Source: Clostridium sartagoforme AAU1
Lineage (GTDB): Bacteria > Bacillota > Clostridia > Clostridiales > Clostridiaceae
Direction: 5' to 3'
DNA: 64,000 nt
Assembly: GCF_000401215.1 (NCBI RefSeq)
Contig: NZ_ASRV01000091.1
Location: 1-64,000 of the forward strand
Shown: piece by piece, positions 1-9,346 of the stretch
Position numbering within the stretch: position 1 is the first letter of the stretch
Layout of the letters: each line of letters begins with the position of its first letter
Position numbers and translations under genes: made by a program
The notes under the pieces: model-generated
Database searches by the model: none
What the model was told of the DNA's origin: nothing
What the model saw: only the letters and a program-made list of their open reading frames with translations

Positions 1-12
1 CGCATTTTAAAA

Positions 13-521
13 CTAATATTCTAATTGGCATATTTTATTTTCTTTTAGAGTCTTTCTTACATCAATAATTCTTTGATTACTTGACCCTCTAAATCTTAAT
101 CCATCTTCCATCATATCTTTCTCAAATTTACCATCTACTAAAACATCTATATTATTAAGTAGGTCTCTCCAGCCTAATATCTTATCTAAATTGTTTATTA
201 TATATTCAAAGGTATATCCTGTATAACTCCATATATTTAAATTAGCTTCTTTAAATTTTTTTGCCATATATGCAAACTTTTCTGCCCTTTCAAAAGGATC
301 CCCCCACTAAAGGTAACCCCTTTAATAATAGGATTTTTAAGAACATCTTCGATAAGTTCATCCATATTACGATCTTCGCCACCAGAAAAATCGTGGGTAT
401 CTGGATTAAAACAACCTTCGCAATTATGCCTACAACCTTGAGAAAAAAATACTCTCCTTATTCCTGGTCCATTAACCAAACTTTCGTAAGCTATTCCTGA
501 AAGTCTTATCATTTTATCCAT
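13..521 (-). pseudogene. nrdG: Anaerobic ribonucleotide reductase activating protein NrdG, one-base frameshift
   Basis: Radical SAM activase that installs the glycyl radical on class III ribonucleotide reductase NrdD. The N-terminal part carries the CxxxCxxC cluster motif (CRHNCEGC) and GVTFSGG. The reading frame then breaks at a run of six C (300-305; G on the coding strand). One more G would restore SGGDPFE and join it to the C-terminal part ending CQLEY, giving about 169 aa, the normal NrdG size. The start at 521 is preferred because AAAGGGG lies 8 nt upstream; the earlier ATG at 530 overlaps that site. nrdG is usually next to nrdD, but here nrdD is 5 kb upstream on the same strand with three genes between. 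The break is either a sequencing error or a true frameshift; three other genes in the window show the same kind of break. Confidence 0.88.
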
Positions 522-669
522 ATAGTACATCCCCTTTATTATCTTCTCTACTTTTTTATCCTCTTTACTTTTTTATTTCCTTTATTTTTGAATTTCTTAT
601 TAATAAGCCCCATATGTCCATAACGCCCCTTTATAAACTTGCTTATTATTCTAATACAGAAGATTTATG

Positions 670-1974
670 CTAGTAATTTTCCTTATATAGTTTTATCTTA
701 TCACTATATTGTTCTATTATTCCTTTAGTTCTGTTAAAGGATTCTACAACCCTTATCTTTCCTTCTTCTGTTAAGTAATCAGCATCACTTATTGTTGCAG
801 GAACAACTTCATAAAATAATTTTCCGTCTTTCTCGTACCAGTTAACCCAAGTTGGTATATATGTTGGATAATCTAACTTTATCTCATTCGTATCTAAATT
901 TTTACTTAGTTTAACTGACACTATGACTCCATCTTCTGTATAAGGATTCTGTATTCTTTCAGTTCTTTGACTTGATAAAAAATTTCCCATGGAATAAATT
1001 ACTGCTGTTTCACTATTTCCATCCTCTGATTTTATAATATCTATTGGCTGTAATGAATGTGGATGAGTACCAAAGATTATATCAACTTTTTCATTAGCTA
1101 AAAACTTAGCCATTTTTAATTGAGTTGCATTTGGTTCTAGCTCATATTCATCTCCCCAATGCATATAAAAAACAACTACTTCTGCACCCTTATTTCTCAT
1201 ATCAGCTATTTGCTCTTTCATTTCTTGAAGATCTGAATCTAAAGTATCTTCTCTAAATGTATTCATAAGTGGATAAAGTTCTTGTGGAATAACTGCTCCA
1301 TTTAATCCTCTTGAACCACCCTCTGCTGTCATAGAATAGCTATAGGATACTATCCCAATTTTTATTCCTTCAACCTCTTTTATTATATATCTGTCCTCTG
1401 TAGTATCTGCTCTTGTTCCTATTACATCAAAGCCCTTCTCAACTAAAATACTTCTTGTTCTATTAAAACCTCTTACATCTCTGTCTAATGAATGATTATT
1501 CATATTATTTACTACATCTACTCCTACCCATTTCATAGCATCTGCTAAATCATCTGGAGCATTAAAGCTTGGATATCCTGAATAACCATAATTCTCTATA
1601 CCAGAAAGTGTTCCCTCTAAGTTTGCAATAGTTAAACTTGCATCACTTAAATAACTTTTCACATATTGAACAGTATTTTTAAAATCATAACTATCAGTTT
1701 CAGAGTTATATTGAGTATCTAATATTTCTTTATGTATTAAGAAATCTCCAGTCGCAACTATTTCTATAGATTTTGTATTGCTTTTATCTTCTATTTCAAT
1801 ATTTTCATTTTCTTTTGTATCATTATCAACATTATCAATGTTCAAATTTTCTTCTTTAGGTTTACTATTTAATAATAATTTTTCTATCTTTGGAATATAA
1901 AATATGCCTACAACAGCTATGATTAATATTAATAATAATGGAATAAATATTTTACCCTTACCTTTACTTTTCAT
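670..1974 (-). CDS. CapA-family (PgsA-like) membrane-anchored metallophosphatase-fold protein
   Basis: 434 aa with a lysine-rich N-terminus and one hydrophobic segment (residues about 9-27), so probably anchored outside the membrane. An acidic linker of about 40 residues is followed by the capsule-synthesis CapA domain. Fold motifs are visible: ATGDFLIH, NMNNHSLDRD, FYMHWGDEYE and FGTHPHSLQP. Family members are needed for poly-gamma-glutamate capsule export, but many clostridial copies lie away from any pgsBC genes and have no proven role. No pgsB or pgsC is present here, so a capsule function is not supported by context. GGGGG precedes the ATG. Family assignment is secure; function is uncertain. 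Confidence 0.85.
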   Translation of the reverse strand: MKSKGKGKIFIPLLLILIIAVVGIFYIPKIEKLLLNSKPKEENLNIDNVDNDTKENENIEIEDKSNTKSIEIVATGDFLIHKEILDTQYNSETDSYDFKNTVQYVKSYLSDASLTIANLEGTLSGIENYGYSGYPSFNAPDDLADAMKWVGVDVVNNMNNHSLDRDVRGFNRTRSILVEKGFDVIGTRADTTEDRYIIKEVEGIKIGIVSYSYSMTAEGGSRGLNGAVIPQELYPLMNTFREDTLDSDLQEMKEQIADMRNKGAEVVVFYMHWGDEYELEPNATQLKMAKFLANEKVDIIFGTHPHSLQPIDIIKSEDGNSETAVIYSMGNFLSSQRTERIQNPYTEDGVIVSVKLSKNLDTNEIKLDYPTYIPTWVNWYEKDGKLFYEVVPATISDADYLTEEGKIRVVESFNRTKGIIEQYSDKIKLYKENY

Positions 1975-2069
1975 AAATCCCCCTATGTAATGTTTTTATC
2001 TTTATTATATACCACTAGATTTAAAAGTAATATGTAAAATAATAACTTTATTATTTTTTCTCTGCACGA

Positions 2070-2096
2070 AAAAAGAGAGTAACAAACTCTCTTTTT
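2070..2096 (-). terminator. Intrinsic terminator after the aconitase gene
   Basis: The inverted repeat AAAAAGAGAGT / ACTCTCTTTTT with a 5-nt loop lies just downstream of the aconitase stop codon. It separates the citrate unit from the CapA-like gene. Confidence 0.75.
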
Positions 2097-2112
2097 AATC
2101 ATCCATATAAAA

Positions 2113-4032
2113 CTATGCTTTGCGGACTGAATTAAGTCTTCCTCCAGACTTTATTACATTTATCTCTTTTTCTGTTAGATTTATATAAACATTAAACAAG
2201 CTTCCATTAGTTAAATTCTTTACTATAGTTTTTCCATTAACCAAAGCTGATTTTATATCTTCTATTACAAGTTCGTCTAGAAGGCCTATCTTATCATAAT
2301 CCACTTCCGCTTCAAACTCCATTGGTATAATACCATTGTTTATAAGATTAGCTTTGTGAATTCTTGCAAAAGATTTTGCAATTACTGCTTTAACTCCTAA
2401 ATATAATGGTGCAAGTGCTGCATGCTCCCTACTAGATCCTTGTCCGTAATTATTGCCTGCAACTATTATTCCTCCATTATTTTCCTTAGCTCTCCTTGGG
2501 AATTCTTCATCAACTGTATTGAAACAATATTCTGCTAAGTAAGGTATATTAGATCTAAATGGTAAAAGTTTTGAATTAGATGGCATTATATGATCAGTTG
2601 TAATATTATCCTCAACTTTAATAAGAACCTTTCCTTCAACCTTATCACCTAATTCCTTATTTACAGGGAAAGGCTTTATATTTGGTCCTCTTACAACTTC
2701 TACATCCTCTCCTTCTTTTGCCGGAGAAATTATCATAGAATCATCTATTAAGAATCTTTCTGGCATTTCTACCTTAATATCTAAATCTAACTCCCTTGGA
2801 TCTGTAAGTACCCCACTTATTGCTGAAACTGCTGCTGTTTCTGGGCTGACTAAATACACTTTGGCAGATAATGTTCCACTTCTACCATAGAAGTTTCTAT
2901 TAAATGTTCTTAATGATACTCCATCTGTTCCAGGAGCTTGCCCCATACCTATACATGGTCCACAAGAGTTTTCTAATATTCTTGCTCCTGCACTTATTAT
3001 ATCTCCTAAAGCTCCATTTCTAGCTAACATCTCCATAACTTGTCTCGATCCTGGAGCTATAACTAAACTTACATCTTCATGAACTTTATTATCTTTTAAG
3101 ATTTTAGCTACTTTCATCAAATCTTCATATGAAGAATTTGTACAACTTCCTATAGCAACTTGATCAACCTTAATTTTCCCAATGCTTTCTACTTCTTCAA
3201 CATTATCAGGACTATGTGGCTTAGCTGCTAGCGGCTTTAATTCATCTAAATTTATTATTATTTCTTCATCGTATACTGCATCTGCGTCAGGTTTAAATTC
3301 TATCCAATCATCTTCTCTTCCTTGAGCCTTAAAATACTCTAAAGTCTTTTCATCACTTGGAAATATTGAAGTTGTTGCTCCAAGTTCCGCTCCCATATTT
3401 GTAATTGTAGCTCTTTGAGGAACTGAAAGTGTTTTAACTCCTTCTCCTGCATATTCAAAAACTCTAGAAACTCCACCTTTAACAGTTAATTTCCTAAGGA
3501 CTTCTAGTATTATATCCTTAGCTGAAACCATTGGTTTTAGCTTTCCAATTAAGTTGATTTTGCATACTTTAGGGGTTGCTATATAATAAGCTCCACCGCC
3601 CATAGCTAATGCTACATCAAGTCCACCTGCTCCCATTGCAAGCATTCCAACTCCTCCAGCAGTAGGAGTATGACTATCTGATCCTATAAGAGTTTCTCCT
3701 GGAACTGAAAATCTTTCTAGAAATACTTGATGACATATTCCATTACCAGGCTTTGAAAAGTAAACTCCATATTTTGAAGCCACGGTTTGTATAAATTTAT
3801 GATCATCCGCATTTTCAAATCCTTGCTGAAGCATATTATGATCAATAAAAGCTATAGACTTTTTAGTTTTTACTCTATCTATTCCCATTGCTTCTAACTG
3901 TAAATATGCCATAGTACCTGTAGAATCTTGAGTTAATGTTCTATCTATTTTTATTCCTATTTCTTTTCCTATATCTATAGTTCCTTCAATTAAATGACTT
4001 TTTAATATTTTATAAACTAAATTGTCCCCCAT
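2113..4032 (-). CDS. acn: Aconitate hydratase
   Basis: 639 aa iron-sulfur hydro-lyase that interconverts citrate and isocitrate. The three [4Fe-4S] ligands are visible as C297 (GSCTNS), C357 and C360 (SCGPC). Substrate-site motifs include SDSHTPTAGG near residue 118 and GSSREHAAL in the C-terminal swivel domain. The length fits the short bacterial aconitase branch rather than the roughly 900 aa AcnA. It starts 22 nt downstream of the citrate/homocitrate-synthase-type gene, so the two form an operon. This pairing resembles the C. acetobutylicum citrate-to-2-oxoglutarate cluster, but no isocitrate dehydrogenase follows here. Confidence 0.93.
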   Translation of the reverse strand: MGDNLVYKILKSHLIEGTIDIGKEIGIKIDRTLTQDSTGTMAYLQLEAMGIDRVKTKKSIAFIDHNMLQQGFENADDHKFIQTVASKYGVYFSKPGNGICHQVFLERFSVPGETLIGSDSHTPTAGGVGMLAMGAGGLDVALAMGGGAYYIATPKVCKINLIGKLKPMVSAKDIILEVLRKLTVKGGVSRVFEYAGEGVKTLSVPQRATITNMGAELGATTSIFPSDEKTLEYFKAQGREDDWIEFKPDADAVYDEEIIINLDELKPLAAKPHSPDNVEEVESIGKIKVDQVAIGSCTNSSYEDLMKVAKILKDNKVHEDVSLVIAPGSRQVMEMLARNGALGDIISAGARILENSCGPCIGMGQAPGTDGVSLRTFNRNFYGRSGTLSAKVYLVSPETAAVSAISGVLTDPRELDLDIKVEMPERFLIDDSMIISPAKEGEDVEVVRGPNIKPFPVNKELGDKVEGKVLIKVEDNITTDHIMPSNSKLLPFRSNIPYLAEYCFNTVDEEFPRRAKENNGGIIVAGNNYGQGSSREHAALAPLYLGVKAVIAKSFARIHKANLINNGIIPMEFEAEVDYDKIGLLDELVIEDIKSALVNGKTIVKNLTNGSLFNVYINLTEKEINVIKSGGRLNSVRKA

Positions 4033-4054
4033 TAACTTATTGCCCCCTTTTTAT

Positions 4055-5218
4055 CTAATTAACCTTTTCTTCTCTCAACCTTAAATATTCCTTATATATT
4101 TGAACAAGCTCTTTATCAAATAAACTTCTTTTAAGTCTTACTGAAGTAGATCTTACCATTTCTAATATATCTTTGGCTGAATTGTTATCTAAATCTATTC
4201 CATATTCTTTAAACTTATTTATAATTCCAGCTTTGCCAGAGTGTTTCCCTATAACTATTTGTCTTTCTAATCCAACTATTCCTGGATCAAAAGCTTCATA
4301 GTTCTTCGGATTTTTTATTGCCCCATCTGCATGAATACCTGATTCATGTGCAAACATATTATCTCCAACAATAGCCTTCCATGCTGGCAATATTCTTCCT
4401 GAGGCCCTAGAAACATATTCTGAAACCTCCCTAAACATAGTTGTGCTTATATTACCTCCATAATTATAAACAAACATTAATGCCATTAAAACTTCTTCCA
4501 AGGCTGCATTTCCAGCTCTTTCACCTAAACCATTAACAGTTACACCAACATGAGATGCTCCTCCCATAATTCCTGCTATTGCATTTGCAGTTGCCATCCC
4601 AAAATCATTATGAGTATGCATTTCAATATCAAAATTTGTTTTAGCATGTAAATATCTTATGTCCTCATTAATTTTAAAAGGCTCCATTATACCTACAGTA
4701 TCACAATATCTAAATCTATCTGCTCCTGCTTGCTTTGCTACTTCTATGAATTGAATCAAAAACTCTCTATCAGCTCTTGATGCATCTTCTCCATTTACAG
4801 ATACATATAATCCATTTTTTTTCGCAAATTCCACAGATTTAACCATATTTTCTAGAACCCATCCTCGAGAGGTTTTTAGTTTGTGTTGTATATGAATATC
4901 TGAAACTGATATTGATATAGCTACAGCATCGACTCCACAATCTATAGATTCTTCTATATCTTTTATTACTGCTCTATTCCAAGCCATAATGCTTGATTTT
5001 TGGTTTCTTTTTACAATTTGTTTTATAGCTTCTTTTTCATCTCCACCCATAGTAGGAATACCTACTTCTAGTTGATCAACTCCAAGTTCGCTTAGCATAG
5101 ATGCTATTGCAACTTTTTCCTCATTTGCAAAAACAACTCCTGCTGTTTGCTCTCCGTCTCTTAAAGTAGTATCTACAATAAAGACCTCTTTGCCATTATT
5201 TAAATTTTTAATAGACAT
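4055..5218 (-). CDS. Re-citrate synthase / homocitrate synthase family protein
   Basis: 387 aa DRE-TIM metallolyase-family acyltransferase that condenses acetyl-CoA with a 2-oxoacid. Visible are DTTLRDGEQ (residues 16-24) with the divalent-metal Asp, and HTHNDFG with metal ligands H201 and H203. The protein lacks the regulatory domain of LeuA isopropylmalate synthases and has NifV/homocitrate-synthase length. In Clostridium, NifV-like proteins beside aconitase (C. kluyveri, C. acetobutylicum) have been shown to be Re-face citrate synthases, and no nif genes are present. Re-citrate synthase is therefore the best inference; homocitrate synthase is the alternative. It is the first gene of an operon with aconitase and has its own promoter. 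The start is preceded by GGGGGAGG. Confidence 0.85.
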   Translation of the reverse strand: MSIKNLNNGKEVFIVDTTLRDGEQTAGVVFANEEKVAIASMLSELGVDQLEVGIPTMGGDEKEAIKQIVKRNQKSSIMAWNRAVIKDIEESIDCGVDAVAISISVSDIHIQHKLKTSRGWVLENMVKSVEFAKKNGLYVSVNGEDASRADREFLIQFIEVAKQAGADRFRYCDTVGIMEPFKINEDIRYLHAKTNFDIEMHTHNDFGMATANAIAGIMGGASHVGVTVNGLGERAGNAALEEVLMALMFVYNYGGNISTTMFREVSEYVSRASGRILPAWKAIVGDNMFAHESGIHADGAIKNPKNYEAFDPGIVGLERQIVIGKHSGKAGIINKFKEYGIDLDNNSAKDILEMVRSTSVRLKRSLFDKELVQIYKEYLRLREEKVN

Positions 5219-5293
5219 AAGCCTCCCCCTTTAAAATATTACTTATTGCTAATTAACCCCAATGTAAAATATTTTTTATAATAATTAATAACA

Positions 5294-5338
5294 ATTTTAT
5301 CATATCAAGTAATTACAGACAAGTAAAAAGCGTTTGAT
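5294..5338 (-). promoter_or_regulatory. Promoter of the citrate operon with an adjacent cre-like site
   Basis: On the minus strand, -35 TTGTCT (5317-5322) and -10 TAAAAT (5294-5299) are separated by 17 nt, with a TG extension before the -10. Directly upstream of the -35, 5325-5338 reads AAAAAGCGTTTGAT on the plus strand, an 11 of 14 match to the CcpA-binding consensus TGWAARCGYTWNCW. The promoter is well supported. Catabolite control is only a candidate. Confidence 0.5.
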
Positions 5339-5463
5339 TTTTATAAAAATTGCAAGTTTTTATAAAATTATTTCAGTTTAAAATGCTTTTATGTTTTATT
5401 TGATTGAAATGCATAGAAAATTTGCAATAAATTTTAAAAATCTTGCACCATTTTTAAAATAAA

Positions 5464-5493
5464 AAAAGTAGGATTTTTTATATTCCTACTTTT
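5464..5493 (-). terminator. Intrinsic terminator after nrdD
   Basis: AAAAGTAGGA / TCCTACTTTT with a 10-nt loop, followed on the minus strand by a run of T. It lies 22 nt past the nrdD stop and separates nrdD from the citrate operon. The remaining 240 nt of this intergenic stretch hold only the downstream promoter region. Confidence 0.8.
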
Positions 5494-5515
5494 AAATTCG
5501 TATATTTATGCATAA

Positions 5516-7633
5516 TTATAGTAATTTATAATTATTTTTTCTATTTCCTAAATGTGATAATCTATCTGCCCTTTCCTCATATTTTCCAGGTCCAAACCTT
5601 TCATCTAAGCTTAAATATCCTGTTACTCTTGAAACCCCTTGTATATCTCCGCTTCCACATTCTGGACATTTTCTTTCATTACTACTTAAATGACTACCAC
5701 AATTCTTACAATATCTTATATGAAAATTTATTCCTATATAACTGATATTAGTATTTTTATATGCATAGTTTAAAATATCCATTATAGCCTCGCCAGATGG
5801 ACGATCATCTACTTCTAAGTAACTTATATGCCCAGCATTACATAGTTTGTGATAAGTTGCTTCTATATCTATTTTATCTTTTATTGATATAGGATAATTT
5901 ACAGGTATATGAAAGCTATTAGTATAATAATCCTTATCTGTTACACCTTTAATAGTACCAAAAACTTTTTTATCTTTCTTTATAAATTTACCTGAAAGAC
6001 CTTCTGCCGGAGTTGCATAACAGCTCCAGTTTAATTTAGTTTCCTCTGTTACCCTATCAATAAACTTTCTTATATGACTTACTATTTTTACTCCTAAATC
6101 TTTTGCTTCATTATTTTCTCCATGATGATATCCAATTAATGAAATCAAAGTTTCTGCAAGACCTATAAATCCAATCCCCCAAGTTCCTTGTTTTAATATT
6201 GGTTCTATAGAATCTTCCTTTGAAAGCCCCTCTGAGCCCTTCATTAACCCTTGACCTGCAACAAATGGTAAGTCTTTAACCTTTAGATTTTTTAATATAT
6301 CATATCTATGCATTAAGGATTCTTTTGCTAGATTTAATCTTTTATCTAGTATATTAAAAAATTCATTTATATCCCCTTTAGCTTGAATTCCTATTCTAGG
6401 TAAGTTAATTGTTACTGGAGCAATATTTCCTCTACCTTTACATCCAGGTTCTCCATTTACATTTTTCATTAGGTATGTTCTACATCCCATGGTTGCTGGC
6501 ATATATCCCATGTCATAATATTCCTTATTAAAGTCAGCATCTATATTCATAAATGTAGGATTCATTCTCTTCGCTGCTACCCTACAAGCTAATTTATATA
6601 AGTAATAATATTTATCTTCTGGCTCTCTATTAACCCCCTCTTTAACTCTAAATATTATATTGGGGAATATTGGTTGTTCACCTTTCCCTAAACCTTTTTC
6701 ATATTCTAATAAAAATACTTCACATATTAATGCTGCATCTTTTGAATAAGGTATTCCTAAGTTAATAGAACTAAATGGTACTTGAGATCCTGCCCTAGAA
6801 TGCATGGTATTTAAATTATAAATTACTCCCTGCATAGCCTGATGTACTTTTTTTCTTAGCTTTTTTTCTGTCAACTCTTCTATTTTGTTTTTATCTAAAC
6901 CAAGTTCTTCTAATTCAAGCTTTATTTCTTTTCTTGTTGGCTCAACAAATACAGCCATATCATTATCAAAATCTGGATGTGATTGGCCACCAAACATGTC
7001 ATTTTGAGTTGATTGTAATAAAATACAGGATAGTTCTGCTGCCGTTTCTATCCTCTTAGGTATTTTTATAGTTCCATATCCAGTATTAAATCCTCTTTCT
7101 AATATTTCCTTTGTTGGTATGTGAAGACAATTAGTTGTAAGATTATAACTATCCAAATCATGATAATATAAATCACCATTTTCATGTGCCTTTGCTAAAT
7201 GTTTTGGCATCATGGCTAAATTATGCCACTTGTTAGATTCAGATGCTATTCTTAGTAGCTTGGAACTAAAATTATTCCCTACATTAGCATTATCTCTATC
7301 TGTTTCTATCCCTATTTTTTCTATTGCTCTCATTAAATCAGACTTTATTTCTCTAACCTTTGTTCTTTCTTTTCTATAGCTAGAATATGCTATTTTTATA
7401 TTTTCATAACCCTTAACTAATAATGCTTTTTCTACTAAATTTTGAATTTCTTCAACAGTTACTTTCTCTTTTTCTAAATCTTCTATGTAATTTATAACTT
7501 TTTTTACTATATCTAAAAGTTCACTTTCTTTGAGCTTTTCCCCTACTTCATCTGATGCCTTTTTTATAGCTGTAGCTATCTTAACTGAATTAAAAGAAAC
7601 TTCTCTGCCATCTCTTTTTACTACATATTGCAC
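5516..7633 (-). CDS. nrdD: Anaerobic ribonucleoside-triphosphate reductase (class III)
   Basis: 705 aa catalytic subunit that reduces ribonucleoside triphosphates to deoxy forms under anaerobiosis, using a glycyl radical and formate. An N-terminal ATP-cone (about residues 1-90, from QYVVKRDGREVSF) is the allosteric site. The C-terminus has a zinc site C642/C645...C656/C659 and the glycyl radical motif RVTGY with Gly672. The start is GTG, with GGGGG 8 nt upstream. The gene is monocistronic, with its own promoter and terminator. It depends on NrdG, whose gene at the window edge carries a frameshift. Confidence 0.96.
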   Translation of the reverse strand: MQYVVKRDGREVSFNSVKIATAIKKASDEVGEKLKESELLDIVKKVINYIEDLEKEKVTVEEIQNLVEKALLVKGYENIKIAYSSYRKERTKVREIKSDLMRAIEKIGIETDRDNANVGNNFSSKLLRIASESNKWHNLAMMPKHLAKAHENGDLYYHDLDSYNLTTNCLHIPTKEILERGFNTGYGTIKIPKRIETAAELSCILLQSTQNDMFGGQSHPDFDNDMAVFVEPTRKEIKLELEELGLDKNKIEELTEKKLRKKVHQAMQGVIYNLNTMHSRAGSQVPFSSINLGIPYSKDAALICEVFLLEYEKGLGKGEQPIFPNIIFRVKEGVNREPEDKYYYLYKLACRVAAKRMNPTFMNIDADFNKEYYDMGYMPATMGCRTYLMKNVNGEPGCKGRGNIAPVTINLPRIGIQAKGDINEFFNILDKRLNLAKESLMHRYDILKNLKVKDLPFVAGQGLMKGSEGLSKEDSIEPILKQGTWGIGFIGLAETLISLIGYHHGENNEAKDLGVKIVSHIRKFIDRVTEETKLNWSCYATPAEGLSGKFIKKDKKVFGTIKGVTDKDYYTNSFHIPVNYPISIKDKIDIEATYHKLCNAGHISYLEVDDRPSGEAIMDILNYAYKNTNISYIGINFHIRYCKNCGSHLSSNERKCPECGSGDIQGVSRVTGYLSLDERFGPGKYEERADRLSHLGNRKNNYKLL

Positions 7634-7649
7634 TTACAAAACCCCCATT

Positions 7650-7708
7650 ACACAATATCTTGTATTAATCATAGTATCTATTATAGACTCTAAAAATATT
7701 CATTTCAA
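7650..7708 (-). promoter_or_regulatory. nrdD promoter with a NrdR-box-like site
   Basis: On the minus strand, -35 TTGAAA (7703-7708), a 17-nt spacer and -10 TATAAT (7680-7685). Between the expected start point and the ribosome binding site, 7650-7665 reads ACACAATATCTTGTAT, close to the NrdR box consensus acaCwAtATaTwGtgt. NrdR boxes normally occur in pairs and no convincing second box was found, so the operator is tentative. The promoter is strong. Confidence 0.6.
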
Positions 7709-7819
7709 ATTATAAGATGGATAGATATCGCTAGATTTATTATTGATTTATGGCATTCTATTCTATATTTGGACTTTTTTATTGCAAATTAAAGTTGACA
7801 AATAAGTTTTTACTTAAAC

Positions 7820-7847
7820 AAAACTATATCAATAGTGATATGGTTTT
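7820..7847 (+). other. 12-bp hairpin with T-run in the nrdD-degV divergent region
   Basis: AAAACTATATCA, loop ATAG, TGATATGGTTTT, then two more T. It looks like a plus-strand terminator but lies upstream of the degV promoter with no gene to terminate. It could end a short transcript from a TTGACA-containing region near 7795 or act as an operator. The 327-nt region 7634-7960 otherwise holds only the two divergent promoters. Confidence 0.4.
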
Positions 7848-7860
7848 TTGATTATCAGTA

Positions 7861-7888
7861 TTGATATACATGCTTGTTATGATATAAT
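7861..7888 (+). promoter_or_regulatory. Promoter of degV-padR
   Basis: -35 TTGATA (7861-7866), a 16-nt spacer with TG extension, and -10 TATAAT (7883-7888), followed by a 70-nt leader ending in TAGGAGGA before the ATG. Confidence 0.6.
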
Positions 7889-7960
7889 TTAGATGAATAG
7901 AATTTAAAGATATTGATATTATAAAATTATATAAATATATTAAATATTAGGAGGATTTTT

Positions 7961-8806
7961 ATGCAAAAAATAGCCTTAATAGTTGATAGCGCATGCGATC
8001 TATCTCTTGAAACCCTTAACGAAAGAAATATTAAACTATTACCACTTAGAATTTCTTATTCAGATAAAGAGTATAAAGATAAAATAGATATCTCTGCTGA
8101 TGAGATTTATAACAACTTAGAAAAAGAAGTTCCAAAAACTTCATTGCCTAGTGCTGAAATTATGGAAGAAATATTAATGTCATTAGAAGATGAAGGATAT
8201 ACTCATGTTATTGCTATAACTATTTCTAGTGGCTTATCTGGAACCTTCAACTCAATAAGATTAGCATTAGAAGATCACCCTAAATTAACATCTTATGTCT
8301 TTGATACTAAGATTCTAGCTATGCCAGAAGGAATTATGGCTTTAGAGGTTTCTGATTTAATTAATAGTGGCAAAAGTTTTGAAGAAATAGTATCTGCTAT
8401 CCCTAAAATAAGAAAGAGTATTAGCGGATATTTTACAATAAATACTTTGGAATACTTAAAAAAAGGCGGAAGAATAGGCAAAATTTCTGGTACTATAGGA
8501 GAAATGTTAAACTTAAAACCTGTTGTTTCTGTTGATGATGACGGGGTTTACTATACTGTTTGTAAGGCCAGAGGAAGAAAACAATCTATATTAAAGCTTA
8601 CTAACATACTAAAAGATGAACTTTCTTTAGGTCCTTGCAAAGTTTGGGTACTTCAAGGTGGCGCTTTAGAGGAAGCTAAGAAATTTATGGAATCTATAAA
8701 AGACTTAAAAAATATAGTTAGTCTTAATATGTCTCAGATAAGTCCAGCTTTAGGAGTTCATGGTGGTCCTGGATTACTTGGCCTAGCAATTCAAAAGGTT
8801 TATTAA
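7961..8806 (+). CDS. DegV family (fatty-acid-binding) protein
   Basis: 281 aa. DegV/FakB proteins bind a fatty acid and, with the kinase FakA, present it for phosphorylation into phospholipid synthesis. The start IALIVDSACDLS is the family's first strand and ligand-site signature; further typical parts are TSLPSAEI (about residue 59) and the ITISSGLSGTFNS loop. Full family length. TAGGAGGA is a strong ribosome binding site. The PadR gene begins 1 nt after the stop, so the two form one unit and may be co-regulated. No fakA is nearby, so the lipid role is inferred from family only. Confidence 0.9.
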   Translation: MQKIALIVDSACDLSLETLNERNIKLLPLRISYSDKEYKDKIDISADEIYNNLEKEVPKTSLPSAEIMEEILMSLEDEGYTHVIAITISSGLSGTFNSIRLALEDHPKLTSYVFDTKILAMPEGIMALEVSDLINSGKSFEEIVSAIPKIRKSISGYFTINTLEYLKKGGRIGKISGTIGEMLNLKPVVSVDDDGVYYTVCKARGRKQSILKLTNILKDELSLGPCKVWVLQGGALEEAKKFMESIKDLKNIVSLNMSQISPALGVHGGPGLLGLAIQKVY

Positions 8807-8807
8807 T

Positions 8808-9269
8808 ATGGATGAGTACAATCTTCATCTAAGTAGTATAGAAGATATAAAAGAAGAAGAGAAAAAACTTCACGAAGAGTATAAAAGAAAACTTGCTGAG
8901 TTAAAAAAAATTCAAAAGGAAAAGGAATCAGTAGGTCAGGTATTTACTAAAGGACTCCTTCCAATATATGTTCTTCATATACTTAGTATATCACCTTCAA
9001 ATGGAAATGATATTGCAACCAAAATAGGTGAACGTACTAATGGACTCTGGATTCCTAGTACAGGAGGTATATATCCTCTTTTAAAAAAATTAGAAAAAGA
9101 AGAATATGTTATTGGACAATGGGATGATCCTAAAAAAAAGTTTCAAAAAATTTATTCATTAACTCCAAAAGGCAAAAAAGAATATGAAGCTAGAAAAGGA
9201 CTTTTAAGACCCAAGATCGAAGAAGCTTTAAAAGTTTTTAAAATAATATATAAAGATCTGTATAAATAG
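8808..9269 (+). CDS. PadR family transcriptional regulator
   Basis: 153 aa DNA-binding protein. Residues about 10-40 are charged and probably a coiled coil (EEEKKLHEEYKRKLAEL), which is unusual ahead of the PadR winged helix. The winged helix follows (LPIYVLHILS...GNDIATKIGERT...STGGIYPLLKKLEKEEYV), ending in YSLTPKGKKEYE. PadR proteins usually repress neighbouring or efflux genes. It overlaps no gene but is tightly coupled to degV. The target is unknown. Confidence 0.87.
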   Translation: MDEYNLHLSSIEDIKEEEKKLHEEYKRKLAELKKIQKEKESVGQVFTKGLLPIYVLHILSISPSNGNDIATKIGERTNGLWIPSTGGIYPLLKKLEKEEYVIGQWDDPKKKFQKIYSLTPKGKKEYEARKGLLRPKIEEALKVFKIIYKDLYK

Positions 9270-9346
9270 ATTAATATTAAATTTTTATAGTATTATATTT
9301 TTAATTTTGTACAAAATAATACTACTAACTTTTAGGTGGTGTTATT

